The translations under genes and the position numbers were made by a program. The notes under the pieces are model-generated. The model saw nothing but the letters and a program-made list of their open reading frames with translations. It had not been told where the DNA came from and did not search any database. A DNA stretch of 64,000 bases from Monarcha castaneiventris obscurior (taxonomy: Eukaryota; Chordata; Aves; Passeriformes; Monarchidae), in the NCBI GenBank assembly GCA_026261815.1, contig JAMPIT010000575.1, forward strand, positions 39,037,501 to 39,101,500, given 5' to 3'. Each line of letters begins with the position of its first letter. Within the stretch, counting starts at the first letter, position 1. Positions 1 through 11,100 of this stretch are shown one piece after another.

Positions 1-324
1 CTGATGGAAAAACAAGCAGATGGACTTCTAACATTTACAAAGGGTATATTACAGCAAAGCAAATAGGAATTAAATTAGTGAAGCCATGCACTCGGGCATT
101 TTATGTGAAAATGGAGAAAGTTCAGACATCTTTGAATTGAAAACTGTTCTGTGCTCTGGTTTTATTTTATTTCATTTTGTTGAGAAGGAAAAGAGCAGTT
201 CCTCTGCCCCAGTGGTGTCATAGTGGGAAAGTAAAAATTCATTATTTTGTTCCAGAAACAAAAGTTCTTGGTGGGATTTAGAGAAAACACTAGAATGGAA
301 TGTAAAACTGAAATCATTGAAAAG
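1..324. other. No gene or repeat recognised
   Basis: AT-rich unique-looking sequence. No open frame of note on either strand, and no recognisable transposon before the LTR fragment that starts at 325. Confidence 0.5.
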
Positions 325-678
325 TGTCATGGTTTAACCCTGGCAGGCATCTAACCCCCATCCAGCCACTCTTTCATTCCCCACTGGTAGGATGTGGGAC
401 AGAATTGGAAGGGTAAAAGTATGAAAACTTGTGGACTGGGATAAAGACAGTTTAATAGCTAAAGCAAAAGCCTCACATGCAAGCAGAGCAAAACAAGGAA
501 TTCACTGCTTCCCATGGGCAGGCAGGTGTTCAGCCATCTCCAGGGGAGCAGGACTCCATCACATGTAATGGTGACTCAGGAAGACAAATGCCATCACTGT
601 GAATGTGATAGAGTAGCTTTGGTGGGCACCTTAGGCCCAGCCAGGGTCAGCCCACACCACCCAGACTAAACCAGAACA
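325..678 (+). mobile_element. Solo LTR fragment of an avian endogenous retrovirus
   Basis: Begins TGTCATGGTTTAACCC, the start of an LTR family common in bird genomes. The following blocks (AGATAAAGACAG-like, TTTAATAGCTAAAGC, GCAAAACAAGGAATTC, GGCAGGCAGGTGTTCAGCC) come in the order I know for that family. The TG...CA limits suggest about 354 bp, ending CCAGAACA at 678. The last 70 bases resemble the reverse complement of an LTR start, so the ends form an imperfect inverted repeat. No gag, pol or env sequence flanks it, and I could not find a target-site duplication. It is most likely a degraded solo LTR or two LTR pieces joined head to head. The class III (ERVL-like) assignment is from memory and is the weakest part of the call. 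Confidence 0.65.
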
Positions 679-1744
679 AACAGAAATCTCATAAAGCTGA
701 AGATAAAGACATTCACAGGAAATTAAACAGGAAACTTTTTTTTTCTTGTGCATTATAAATGTGATTCAGATGAACAAGTATAGATTCTGCTCTTGAAATT
801 ACATTTCTCTTGACTTTCTTATTTGATTTGATGTAAAATGTTATTAAGTGACACTTCTTGACCTAAGATCTAAGTTTGGAGGGTGATGAATTCTGTTTTA
901 GCAGCTCACATGTCTCCCTGGAAATTTTGTTTGGGATGAAAAAGTTACTGCTATCATTAGTCAGTGTCAACAATATTAAAAAAAAAAAATCATACAGTTA
1001 AATTGGAAATGAGAAAGAAAAGATAGGACTTGTCTTTAGCATCCCGCTTATAAACATTTTTTTTAAGACAGAATATCTCTGCTTTTTTTACAGTCAAGAA
1101 TAATGTCTCCTCTTCTGGTTTCACAGTGAATAAAGCAAACTGGACAAAACTGTAGGAGTAGGAGAGAAATAAGGTCACACAGATCATAACTTTTAGGTAG
1201 AGCACAAGGTAGAAAAATCTGAATACGTACTACTGCCAGCAGAGAGGCTGCTAGCAGAAAGAATTAACTACCTATTTAGTAGAAAGTCTCCAGTCTGTGT
1301 TGTATTCAGGTTCAGTGATGCTACTGACGTGCTTCTGGATAAACTAAAGCAAAACCTCATTAAAATGTAGCTCCTGGTGATTCTTGTAAAGGCTGCTTTA
1401 TCCAGAGCAGACGATAGCAGTAACAAAAAGGTGAGCACGTCCATTTCTTTGTCTGACTGGCAGCTCCATAACAAATACTGCATAACACGCTAGGAAGAAT
1501 ATAAGAGCAGATCACGGAAACACAGCAGTCTTGATACTTCAATGAATTGGGTTCCAGCCAGCAATGCGCATTTTAAACATGGCCAATGATAAAGTTATTA
1601 AGGTTATACTGAGGATCAAATAATGACATGGCTACAGGCTGAGGAGGAAGTCTAATCTCGGCGCAAGAACTCTGAAAGGAATATGGGATGCTAAACATGC
1701 TGTGGCTGAAGGGAATATTTTGATTCTTTAAAAGATGAAAGCCC
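679..1744. other. No gene or repeat recognised
   Basis: Unique-looking AT-rich sequence with a short A-run near 979-988. Short overlapping open frames on the minus strand (about 1268-1542) have no coding character. Confidence 0.45.
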
Positions 1745-1934
1745 GAAATTGTTCATGAGAGAGAGGTCTGATTATACCTACCTTGAGTTTAGTAAGGCTT
1801 TTGACATTGTTTGTGATACCTTCCTTCCAGCTATCCAGGCTGGGATATTACACGCTGGTGAGGTGAGCTATAAGATTGGATCGCTGTCTGGGTCATCAGG
1901 ATCAGTAATTAATGAGTTGTGTTCAGCACAAACC
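1745..1934 (+). pseudogene. CR1 LINE ORF2 remnant, reverse transcriptase block
   Basis: In the plus-strand frame starting near 1749 the translation contains YLEFSKAFDIV (about 1776-1810). This is the CR1 reverse transcriptase motif usually read YLDFSKAFDTV, which carries a catalytic aspartate of the palm. Reverse transcriptase copies the element's RNA into DNA at the insertion nick. The homology then fades near 1930 and resumes at about 2259, on the far side of an antisense LTR-like block. The frame is too short and broken to encode a working enzyme. Neighbouring pieces at 2259-3160 carry the later RT motifs in the correct order, so this is the 5' portion of the same or a nested CR1 copy, truncated upstream as most CR1 insertions are. 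Confidence 0.65.
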
Positions 1935-2258
1935 TCCATGGGCTGCAGGGGCACAGCTGCCTCACCATGATCGACACCAGGGGCTGCAGAAGAATCTTAG
2001 CTCCCCTGCCTAGAGCAGCTCCTGCCCCTCCTTCTGCACTGATCTTGGTGTCTGCAGGGCTGTTCCTCACATATTCTCACTCCTCTCTTCCAGCTGCTGT
2101 TGTGCAGCAGTTTCTTCTGCCTTTTCCAGGAGTGGGCTCATCTTGGAGCCAGCTGGCATTAGCTCAGCTGGACATGGAGGAAGTTTCTAGCAGCTCCCCA
2201 CAGAAGCCCACCCTGTCGCCCCATCACTCCCAAACCCTTGCCACACAAACCCAATGCA
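1935..2258 (-). mobile_element. Antisense LTR-like block inserted in CR1
   Basis: GC-richer block that read on the minus strand starts TGCATTGGGTTTGTGTGGC at 2258. It matches the order of motifs in an endogenous-retrovirus LTR that I recognise from several bird genomes: GGCTTCTGTG, TGCCAGCTGGCTCCAAGATG, ACACCAAGATCAGTGCAG, then GCAGCCCATGG. The CR1 reverse transcriptase sequence is interrupted here and resumes after 2258, which fits insertion into an existing CR1. The far boundary near 1935 is approximate. No internal retroviral coding sequence is present. It could alternatively be a non-LTR repeat sharing this sequence. Confidence 0.5.
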
Positions 2259-3160
2259 TATGTCTGTCAGCGATCTGGAAGAGAAGGCACACAATATCTG
2301 ATCAGCTTTATGGATGATAACAAGTTGAGAGAAACAGTTATGTTTTCAGGCAGGTTTGCTACTCAGAGGCCTAGAAATATGGGCTGACATGAACCTCCTG
2401 AAGCCCTACAAGAAGAACTGCTGACTGCTGCTACTGGGAAGGATGAGCCCCTGCAGTACCAGAGGCCAGGCACTGCCTGCCTGGGAGAAGCTCTGCAGGA
2501 AAGGCCCTGTGGTTCCTGCTGGTGGTGAAGCTGAGCACAGAACCACAGGGATGCTGGTAGGCAGAGAGGACACCAGCATACTGGGCTGTAGGAGCAGGGT
2601 CAGAGGCAGAGCACACAGGAAAGGGTTTATTTCTTTTCTACGTGGCATTTGTTAGACCACATCTGGAATAGTGCATCCTGTTTTGTCCCCTCTAATGAAG
2701 AAATACATCAGTAAATTGAAGTGATTTAAGGGCAGCCACCAGTGTGGTGGTGGATGGAGTACCTGACCAGTGAAGAGAGGCTGAAGAGCTGAGCTTATTC
2801 AACCTGGAGCAGTGATGGCTTTAGGGAGACCTAACAGCAGCCTCCTGTGCTGAGGAGGTGAGGAGATGGCTCTTGGCTTTTTGGCTGCTGATCTTCTCCC
2901 TGGTATCCAGAGACAGGACATGTGAGAACGGTTCAAAGCTGTGCCAGGGGAGGCTTACCCTGAATATTAGGAAGTATTTCTTTGCCAAGAGAGTGATCAA
3001 ACTCTGGAACAGGTTTCCTAGAGAAGTGGTTGAACCCCCATGACTGTCAGTGTTTAGGAGGCATTGGATAACGCCCTTAACAGCATGCTTTAACTTTTGG
3101 TCAACCCCGAATTGATCAGGTAGCTGAAATAGATGATGGTTAAAAGCTGGTTTTGTCCCG
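2259..3160 (+). pseudogene. CR1 LINE ORF2 3' part and 3' UTR, decayed
   Basis: Resumes the CR1 homology after the LTR-like block. Positions 2301-2330 translate to ISFMDDNKLR, a degenerate form of the FADD box of the CR1 reverse transcriptase. Further on come the CR1-typical stretch about lengthy ligation of RT C-terminal segments: LCRKGPVV (about 2490), ILGC (about 2575), then FNLEQ-like sequence near 2795, and LNIRKYFF (about 2957) followed by LWNRFPREVVEPP (about 3003-3041). These match the usual C-terminus LNIRKHFF...HWNRLPREVV. Frameshifts and stops separate the blocks, so nothing functional is encoded. The 3' UTR runs GTTTAGGAGGCATTGGATAA, then CTTTAACTTTTGGTCA, and ends at the pentanucleotide array at 3161. 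The 3' end is the same CR1 subfamily as the copy at 19079. Confidence 0.75.
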
Positions 3161-3260
3161 TCCTATCCTATCCTATCCTATCCTATCCTATCCTATCCTA
3201 TCCTATCCTATCCTATCCTATCCTATCCTATCCTATCCTATCCTATCCTATCCTATCCTA
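3161..3260 (+). repeat. (TCCTA)20 pentanucleotide microsatellite, CR1 tail
   Basis: Twenty uninterrupted TCCTA units, 100 bp. It sits exactly where a CR1 of this subfamily carries its terminal ATTCT repeats, so it is most simply an expanded 3' tail in which one changed base (TTCTA to TCCTA) is present in every unit. The open frame through it, a repeated SYPIL peptide, is a by-product of the array. Confidence 0.95.
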
Positions 3261-3485
3261 TTGTGTTCTACTTTTGGAGTGGTGCATGTGGGAGCATGAC
3301 AGAGAATGGGGAGGTGCTGACAGAAGGAAAAGCTTTTTCCCCATGGTAACAGTTTAAGGACTGTAGGATGTTCTTGGAGGTGTTCAAGACCCAGCAGGAT
3401 AAATCCTTGAGCAATTTGATCTGAATTCAGTGTAGACTCTACTTTTAGATTAGTCTAGACCCCCCTCTGAATTATTCTGAGAAAC
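3261..3485 (+). mobile_element. CR1 3' end, different copy, truncated by the previous element
   Basis: After a short unique stretch the sequence resumes as the 3' end of another CR1: AAGCTTTTTCCCCATGG (about 3331), CTTGGAGGTGTTCAAGACCC (3374), GGATAAATCCTTGAGCAA, then TGAATTATTCTGAGAA at the end. The subfamily differs from the copy before it, because it has the 'guest' GGTGTTCAAGACC / TTGAGCAA form and an ATTCTGA-like terminus. The simplest reading is that the (TCCTA)n-tailed CR1 landed in this one. Confidence 0.6.
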
Positions 3486-4622
3486 TGTGATGTTGGCTGC
3501 CAGTCTTGCTTATGGAATTAATGTAGTTCTGGTGTTGCTATTAAAACAAAAGCTGTCTAACTGCAAGGAGGCTTAAAGATCCAAAAGTGGGGATTAAAGG
3601 AACCCCCAGAAAAACATCCCTCAGTATGAAGTGTGACTAATGGTTCGTCAGTTAGCTTACAGAAGTAAGCATGAGCAAACTTGGTAACAGTAGGCTTTTC
3701 ACACCAAAAGGAGATTATTTGTGCCTATATAACTGTGAATGAGAATATCAATGTATATGTACAGCTAAAATCAAAAGGGAAAATTGTGCATCTAATTGCA
3801 TAAGTATTGTGTGAAGTTAAGTACTGAGGATGTCCACAGAGATAGTACTGGTTAGAAAGATCAACAGAAATCAACAAATAAACCTGTTGTTTAATTGATC
3901 TGGCTAGATTTGCAGTTTTCCAAGCATTGCTAAGAGAGATTGCATGCTTGGGTACAGCATGTTGAGCTAATGGGTGCCGGCAGAAAGTATCTGAGCAATC
4001 TGTGATTAGTTATCAGATGCAGTGTATCAAGCCTGGCACCTGTGTGGTATCTTCTCTCCATCACTAGAAATCTGCAGCAAAGCACCTGTGTGTGCAAAGA
4101 TCTGCTCTAGCTGAGCTCTGACTGCAGGCTTTGAAGCAGGGCAGTGCTGTGACTCCTGGCATACACAGGTTCAGGTTAGTCTGTCATTATAGACCCCTTG
4201 GCCATGCTGGCAGGGCCAGTGGGAGGATGGGAGGGCATAGCTGATGTGTGTGTGCAGAGGCTACGGGCACAGTGTTTTGGACAAACTTGTGCTGTCTGAG
4301 CAGAAATCTGGACACTACAGCCTGTTGACTTCCTACCTATGAGGCAGTTCACTCCTTTCCCTGAAGGAGGGGGTAAAAGCAAGGTCACTGTTGTTTGCTA
4401 TTTCTTGAGAGACGTCTTAATTTCTTAAAAGTCACCATTAAGCAATTAAGCTCCCTTATCGAGTACATAAAAGGACCTATAATTTCTAAAAACTGTTTTG
4501 ATGATAGGATAGCACAGATATAATTCATTTTCACAGTGTAAGCAGCACTTTACAGCTACAATCCATCAAATTCTTACAAATCTCTGTAAGTGCGCTTCAC
4601 ATTGCAGATCTATAGTGCTGGG
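3486..4622. other. No gene recognised
   Basis: Unique-looking sequence without repeats I can name. It contains the putative 3' flank of the minus-strand exon candidate at 4698-5181. Confidence 0.4.
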
Positions 4623-4628
4623 TTTATT
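4623..4628 (-). promoter_or_regulatory. Candidate polyadenylation signal AATAAA
   Basis: AATAAA on the minus strand, about 70 bases past the stop codon of the exon candidate at 4698-5181. A CA dinucleotide suitable for cleavage follows within 15-20 bases. Such hexamers are common by chance in AT-rich DNA, so its value depends on the exon being real. Confidence 0.3.
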
Positions 4629-4697
4629 TTTAATCCATGAGCCTCTTCTGCACAATTATTCAGAGGAGTTTCCATGGTTATGCCTATAACCTGTAAA

Positions 4698-5181
4698 CTA
4701 AACAGAGTTGGGCTGTGGGCACGTGCAAGGGCCCTGTTCACTGTTAAGCTGATAGCCCAGTCCTAGCAGAGCCTTGGCCTGTTGCAAGTACTGTTTTCCA
4801 AGAAAATGCTCGGGTGAGTCTGGGGCGACATCACAAACCAGGGACAGTTCCCAGTGAACAGCCTGAATGCAGTCACTCTCTTTCTGAAGATGAGAGTTTA
4901 GCCAAAAGGATAAAGTTGTGCTGTGCCAGTTGGCCTCCAGGCTGGGGAATGGTCCCTGGCCCCTTTCATTTACTAGAATAGACATAACCCTGGTTGCTGC
5001 GTTCACAAATATGTCCTTAGCAATTTGGGACCCTGATGACAGTCTTGTCAGCCACTTGGCCACCTCTGGCTGTTGGTACATAAAGCTGTGGTCCTGTGAA
5101 GGGCAGAAGCTGTGTCGCATATTCTCTGTTTTTGTGTAACTTGGTGCTGGTACAGTGTGAGAGGATAGCCTGAGCTGCCAC
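4698..5181 (-). CDS. Candidate 3' terminal coding exon, unidentified protein
   Basis: I do not recognise this protein. On the minus strand, 160 codons stay open from a good splice acceptor (pyrimidine-rich tract ending TTTGCACAG, last intron base at 5182) to a TAG stop ending at 4698. The reading phase needs two codon bases from an upstream exon. Codon choice looks coding (frequent CTG, CAG, GCC, GAG, AAG, GAC; few rare codons). The peptide looks globular and helical, with blocks such as QQPEVAKWLTRL, SQIAKDIFVNAATRVMSI and EHFLGKQYLQQAKALLGL. There are no membrane segments or low complexity. It is the longest open frame in the window, in DNA of moderate GC content. An AATAAA lies about 70 bases downstream. 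I saw no partner exon, but upstream exons would lie at higher coordinates. Alternatives are a retrocopy fragment or a chance open frame in GC-richer DNA. Confidence 0.35.
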
Positions 5182-5190
5182 CTGTGCAAA

Positions 5191-8100
5191 TAAAAACTTG
5201 TTCCAATTAACACGTATCGAATGAACACAGCACCAGATAATTACAGGAAGATATCTTTGGAAGGATAAAAAAGTATTTTTCTGTGGAAAATCAATGTGCT
5301 CTCACCCTACCTCTTTAATGAGTGTTCATACCTGTCATTGCGGCCTTCCTGTTGAGACCACATGTCTTCCTCCCCAGGCCATTAGCTGTCTCTTTTCATT
5401 TGCGTTGCCATGCCATAAAAAAAGAAAACAAACACTGTGGGATCACAAATGTGGCCATAATTTTTTATCAAGCAATTTAAAGCAGAAGCTAATAACAAGG
5501 AAAATGACTAATACTTGAATAGGTTGCTGCATGTACAAACAATGCAGTAATTGTCTCACAGTCTGAGAAAAAGATAATAAAAATCTTTTACAGTGCCTCT
5601 TAATTGTATGAAAAAAACTTAAAATCAAGGCTTTATTGCAGAAAAAGGAAGCATTAATCTGTCTGAGGGCCATTTTGTGGAGAATGCTTCCTGGGGAGGT
5701 GTGGTGATAATTACTTATCTTTAATAGAATTCTGGGTTGTGGAACCAAAATGTAGTGGTGAAGGAGGTATAGCAGTTATTTATGAGCCCCTAAGCCACCA
5801 TGCTCCATTATATCCCACATCTAATGTGACTCCCAGGTCTGCATTTTCAGCATGTTTCTTTGGGTCCCTTTCAGCATCTGGCTGCTGCAGGTAGTCAAAG
5901 GAAACGTGCTGGCTGAGTCATTCCGTGATGTCAAGAGAATTTTCTGCTTTCCTCTGTGCAGCATCATGTAGGCAGCTCAGAGTGCAGAAAGGACCAGTAA
6001 AACATGGTGATGAGCACGGCTTTATGGGACTCAGGCAGGCAGCAGAGAAAGAGAGTTACAAAGATACTGTAGAGCACCAGGTCACTGGCACTTGTGACCA
6101 CAGTGGCAGCAAAAGTGGACAGGAATGAGCTTGGCTAAAACAAGGTGCAGCCAGGAGTCAAGGGAAAGTTGGTTTAAGCAAAATAGTGGAGGAGAAAAAG
6201 GTCTCTTCCTGTTTGAAGTTAATGGCAAAATTCTCAGGAAGGGAGCTATTATGTATTAAGGTTTAGTTCTAGTTAAAGGGTCAGGTTAACTACTGAACAA
6301 GGTGTTTTTGGTATTTTTTAACTTAATTTGATAGAAGCTCTCTATTGGCATTGCTTTTTAGCAGGACAGCAACCCCCATTCTCTGTTAACTATTCCTTAA
6401 CCTAGACCTGGCAAGTAATTTTGCTTTTTCCCAGTACTCCCATATCTTCTTACTAGAAGACCATTTCTCTGCTTGGTGGTTATCAGTATTGTTTAAGTAT
6501 GGATGTTCAAACTTCTTCCTATGGTTTGTATTTTGCTTGCAATTATTCTGCATTCTTCCAGGACACATTTATTGTAGATGTACTCATAAACACTATGTTC
6601 CACTGACAGCCCCTAGAAGGGAATGAATAGAGATAAGAACTTCTCTTCAGTTATTGATACTTAACTCTGTGTCAGTGGAATAAAGTTCAGTATCTCAATG
6701 CCAGGTAAAACTGTATAGATTATTTCTCTATTCTTAAAAAGCCTGGTCTAATGAAAATGAAATATTTTTCTAACAACTCCATTCTAGCCAGGCATGGAAT
6801 ATTACTCTCACATATTATATTTTTGTAATTTTTTTTTTTTTTTTTTTACTTTCAGTATGATTGTATTCATATTATGAGATATGAGCTGAGTTTGGGGGTA
6901 AGTTACTATAAAATGAAGTAGCTTGGAAAATTGGAGCCACCAGTTGCTGAGCCACCTCTTGTATGGATTTTGGGGTCTGACATTCTTACCATCTCCCCAC
7001 ACTTTCTGAAACCTCCTTTTTATACTGTTCATTATATGCTATGTAAGTATTGTGAATTTTATAAAATAGTGAAAATATATTAATAACTAATTATTTTAAA
7101 TAGTAGTCTCTGTCTTCACACTGCAACTTAGTCCCTCACCTATGCCAGGGAGAAGCAAATTATTTTAGTATGCATGACAAGAACAATTCAGCCTCAAAGA
7201 AAAAATGCACCCATGAAATAGTAGAGATGAGCAGATGAGAAATGAATGAAATTTAAGAATAAATTAATAGAAACAGGATGTTTTGGTAGCATCTTCAATG
7301 CATGAAACACCAGGGACATCGAGAAACATTTGTGAAAATGTTTCTTCTGTTGCTATTAGCAGGTAGTGAAGTTATATATATGGTAAGTGGAAAGTGGATG
7401 GAAAAATAATTTTGATTTATTTAGAATACTGTGTAACTTTGAGGCAAAGCTGGCTGTAGAAGCACTGCAGCACACATATCCACAGGTCAACTCTGAATCC
7501 TCCCAGAAATGTGCTGTGATGGAAAGGCAAGCTTCCACACTTGAATTACTTGGGATCAAAGCAGGGTTTTGCTTAGCTGTTTTTTTCCCTGTAACTATTA
7601 AGTATTGTCATCTATCATTGTTAGAAGAAGTACTTAAACGACACCTTAAGCATAATTTATCTCTCGGTCTGCAGCAGTAAAAATCTCTAATCAGAAAACC
7701 CAGATTGGAGGCTAGCGCCTTTCAGGCTGATCTGTGTAAGGGAGTTGGATGTAAGAACAGACATTAATTTCAACGATGTGATTATTACAAGTTTTTGGCT
7801 TACGAAGGTGGTGGTGGTAACTGCAGTACTTAAAGGAAAAGCCTGAGACATAGCTTCATGTCTTCTACTGCTTCACTGTGGAGGAGTAACTATGTCCCAA
7901 TAATGAGAAGCCCTTATCTAAAGGCTCTGGATAAATGTGTGCTCTTTCATTATAAAGCAGAGTGACAAACCATCAAGTGCTCTGCTACCCTTCTAATACC
8001 TTTCCTTGCTTGCTCCATGACTTCAGGGAGTCTCTGTGTGACGGAGAAGGAGCTTCAAGGCTGAATATGGGTGGTGCTGATGTGGGCAGAAAGAGCTGAT

Positions 8101-11100
8101 GGTGAGGGGGAGCACAGTGCAGAGGTGACATGACTCGCGGGATGGGGATGAGGAACAGAAAGGAGCAGGACTCGCTGAAGTCAACAGATAGCAAGTGGTA
8201 TTGGGCAACCTCTAGCAAGTCTCTGTAACTCACTACAAAGCACTAGCAAAGGTTTAACTCCTGTGAGGCTGATGGTCTGGGATGACATCAAGAACATACA
8301 TCCTGGATGTGTTCTAATATCCAGAAAAATGCTTCTCAGAGGTGACTGATTGAGATCTTTTGCAACTGGCCAGTTGTCAACATTTTGCATTTAGGAGACT
8401 TTGGCATGAAAGACAAAAGAGGTGTGAGACTTTGCAGAGAACAAAAATGAATCCCTGGGCCTCATGTTGTCAAGCCAAAGGAGAAATGACATGGCATTTC
8501 ACATACCTATATTAATACCTAAGTTAGAATCCTCCAGTAGACTTTGTGACTTTTTCACATTTGTTTAGATATATCTTTCCTAGGTGCACAGTGAAGGTCA
8601 CCAGATCAGTCTTTGCTCACTCACACCTGTCCAAGCATCTTGATATTTTTCCAGCTCCATTTAATAAGACCAAGTCTGAGGCACAGAGAATGTAATACAT
8701 TATGAGCCAAATGTATGATCAAGCAATTCAGAAACTCCTTATACACATGAGATGCCACTTTGCTTCCTAACTGCTGTGACATGATTACTGCATTACAGCT
8801 CTTCAAGCACAGTGACAGTGAGATCAATGGTAACTGTAGTATGTCAGCTTTATCACCGAAACCGTATGGAGGTCGGACATCTACCTGCTCTCCAAGCAGA
8901 TAGCCCCCACGTGTACTTTTAATATTTTCTGCTTATTGGATAATTTAATTTTTAATTTAAAAATCCTTGGAGTCATAAAAGTTATGATCCTTTCCTTTTC
9001 TGTGCAGAGCAGTGCAACAGTAATTTATTCTGCTTGTGTGACACTGCTGTTCACAGAAGCTGAGGGTGCTGTTTTGCTCAGATAAAGGGTTATTGAAAAC
9101 CCTGTAGAGTTCATGCTGCTTCCCTAACTCTTGCTGAAAGCAAGGAGTGTGTTTGTGCCTGTACCTATCACAGTGGAGCTGAGCTGAATTTGCAGACCTG
9201 TGGTAGTGTTCACCAGCTGTGGAACACCCATCATGCCAGCCAGATTTGACTGGTCCTTGTCACCTCCTGCTTCTGCCTTGCTGCAAAGTGAATTTGCACT
9301 GATCCTGCCGATAAATTGCTTGCATTCATATTGCATTCCTCTTTCTCTCCTTTTATTAAGCTAAAAACTCTTTCAGGCTAGGGGTTTGATGTCTCTGTGT
9401 TGTTTTTTGTCTGGCCTAGTCTGACTCTGGTCAAAAATGAGACCTTCTGTCCTTTTACAACTACTGCTGGTGGTATTACTACAAAAAATCAATGGCATCA
9501 TTAGAAAATAAAACTCCTGTGTGCTCTAGTGCAGCTGACACTCAGCTGATACATAGCTACATTAAGACATAGTGATACCATATTTACATGTCCTTGTTAG
9601 TGCTCATAGAATGATAATATGGACCTTGATTCTCAACTGTTCTTTTTAATTTCCCCAGTGGAGTGAGTTGGTCTCGTGCAGAAATCTGAATAGGTTATCA
9701 GCATTATCTATGAATCTGTGAATATATGAACTTGAACTACCTTCTCTGCCTTACTGGATTTGAAATTCTGCAGCATAACAGCTACATCAAGTAACAGCAC
9801 TGTTGTCTAAATAGACTTTGTAGGCAACAGGCAGCTCATCATCAGAGCAGAAGCATTTAGTGAATGTGCTTATTCAATTGGTCTTTTTATTGCATTATGA
9901 CTACAGATTTTAGAAAGCAGAAATTGCATACTTTTTCAGATTGACTTCGGGCTTTGGATGCCCATTTTTTCATCACTTACCTAGTGGATGGAATTTCATC
10001 TCATGATAGCCTCATTGCTTCTTCTGTCTCAAAGGAGGTAATAATCATCTCATGTACCTGCCTTTCCGTGTTATCCAGTCGCAGATGTTTTCTGTCCTAC
10101 TGATTTACAAGCTCTTAAACAAACGAACAAGAAAAAGAAAATGGTAAAACATTCTGGAGGGGAAGCACATGTCAGAAACAAGTTTTAGCTCATTGTTTAG
10201 TCTTAGTATTTTTAAAGTTAAGTTTGGGGTGTTTTTAGTAAGCTGGGTCAGCTGAAAGCAAATAGGATGAATTTCAAGTGGAGTGCAAGTCCAAGCTTCT
10301 CTAAAAGAAAGGTGGCCCCTAAGATCTGAGAGAATAATAAAACCATAAAGACTTTGCCAACACGTAGTACCCGTACAGACAGTGCTGAGTTAAGCTTGCT
10401 GTCTATCAAAATAGATAAAGGGTTTTTTTCCAAGTGGCTAATGTTATCCTTAGGTTCTAATTTATTTCTACTAATGCCTTACTTATGTTTGTTCATCAAA
10501 CAGAACAGGTTTTGATCTGCCAATGTTGACTTTACTTTCATCTTTCTACTTCCAGCAAGACCTATGTCTGGGGTGGGAGTTGTTAAAAATCAGCCCTATA
10601 AGTCCAGGTTCAGATGTTTCCCTTTCCACCTCCCTGCAGAAAAGCAGAGATGGAGTCTTAGCCCATAGGATTCATAAATAGGATCCTGGCTCAAGCAACT
10701 TTTTCATAGCTGAGCACAGAGACATGGAGCCCTTTATTCACTAAATAACCCTGTCATGGTCACAGTGCAAGCTCTTGTTGTCTTTGTCAGGAACTTGGAT
10801 TGTTATGAACTCATCCAGTGACCAACCCACTTCAACCTGCTCAAGGAAGCCCCTTAATGGTGCTGCTGGTAAAATGCAAAATTATTTGTAAGTGCAAGAT
10901 AGAAGAAAATGCTGCTAAAGTGGAGAAAAATTAAGTATATTCCATCTATGACTGTAATAAAAAAATGCGTATGTGTGATTTTACAGATATAGTCACATAG
11001 CCCTGCAGTCTGAAGACTGTTGTGGAAAAGTCTTCTGTGACACTATATGTAGAGAAACTATATCTAAAAGGCTGAGAAATTATATGTAGAAGGCTGAGGC

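Noticed and set aside
3161..3260. Regular array considered as CRISPR
   Set aside because: Units are 5 bp with no spacers, and the genome is a vertebrate's. It is a microsatellite.
3133..3357. Open frame with a repeated SYPIL peptide
   Set aside because: It is only the translation of the (TCCTA)20 microsatellite.
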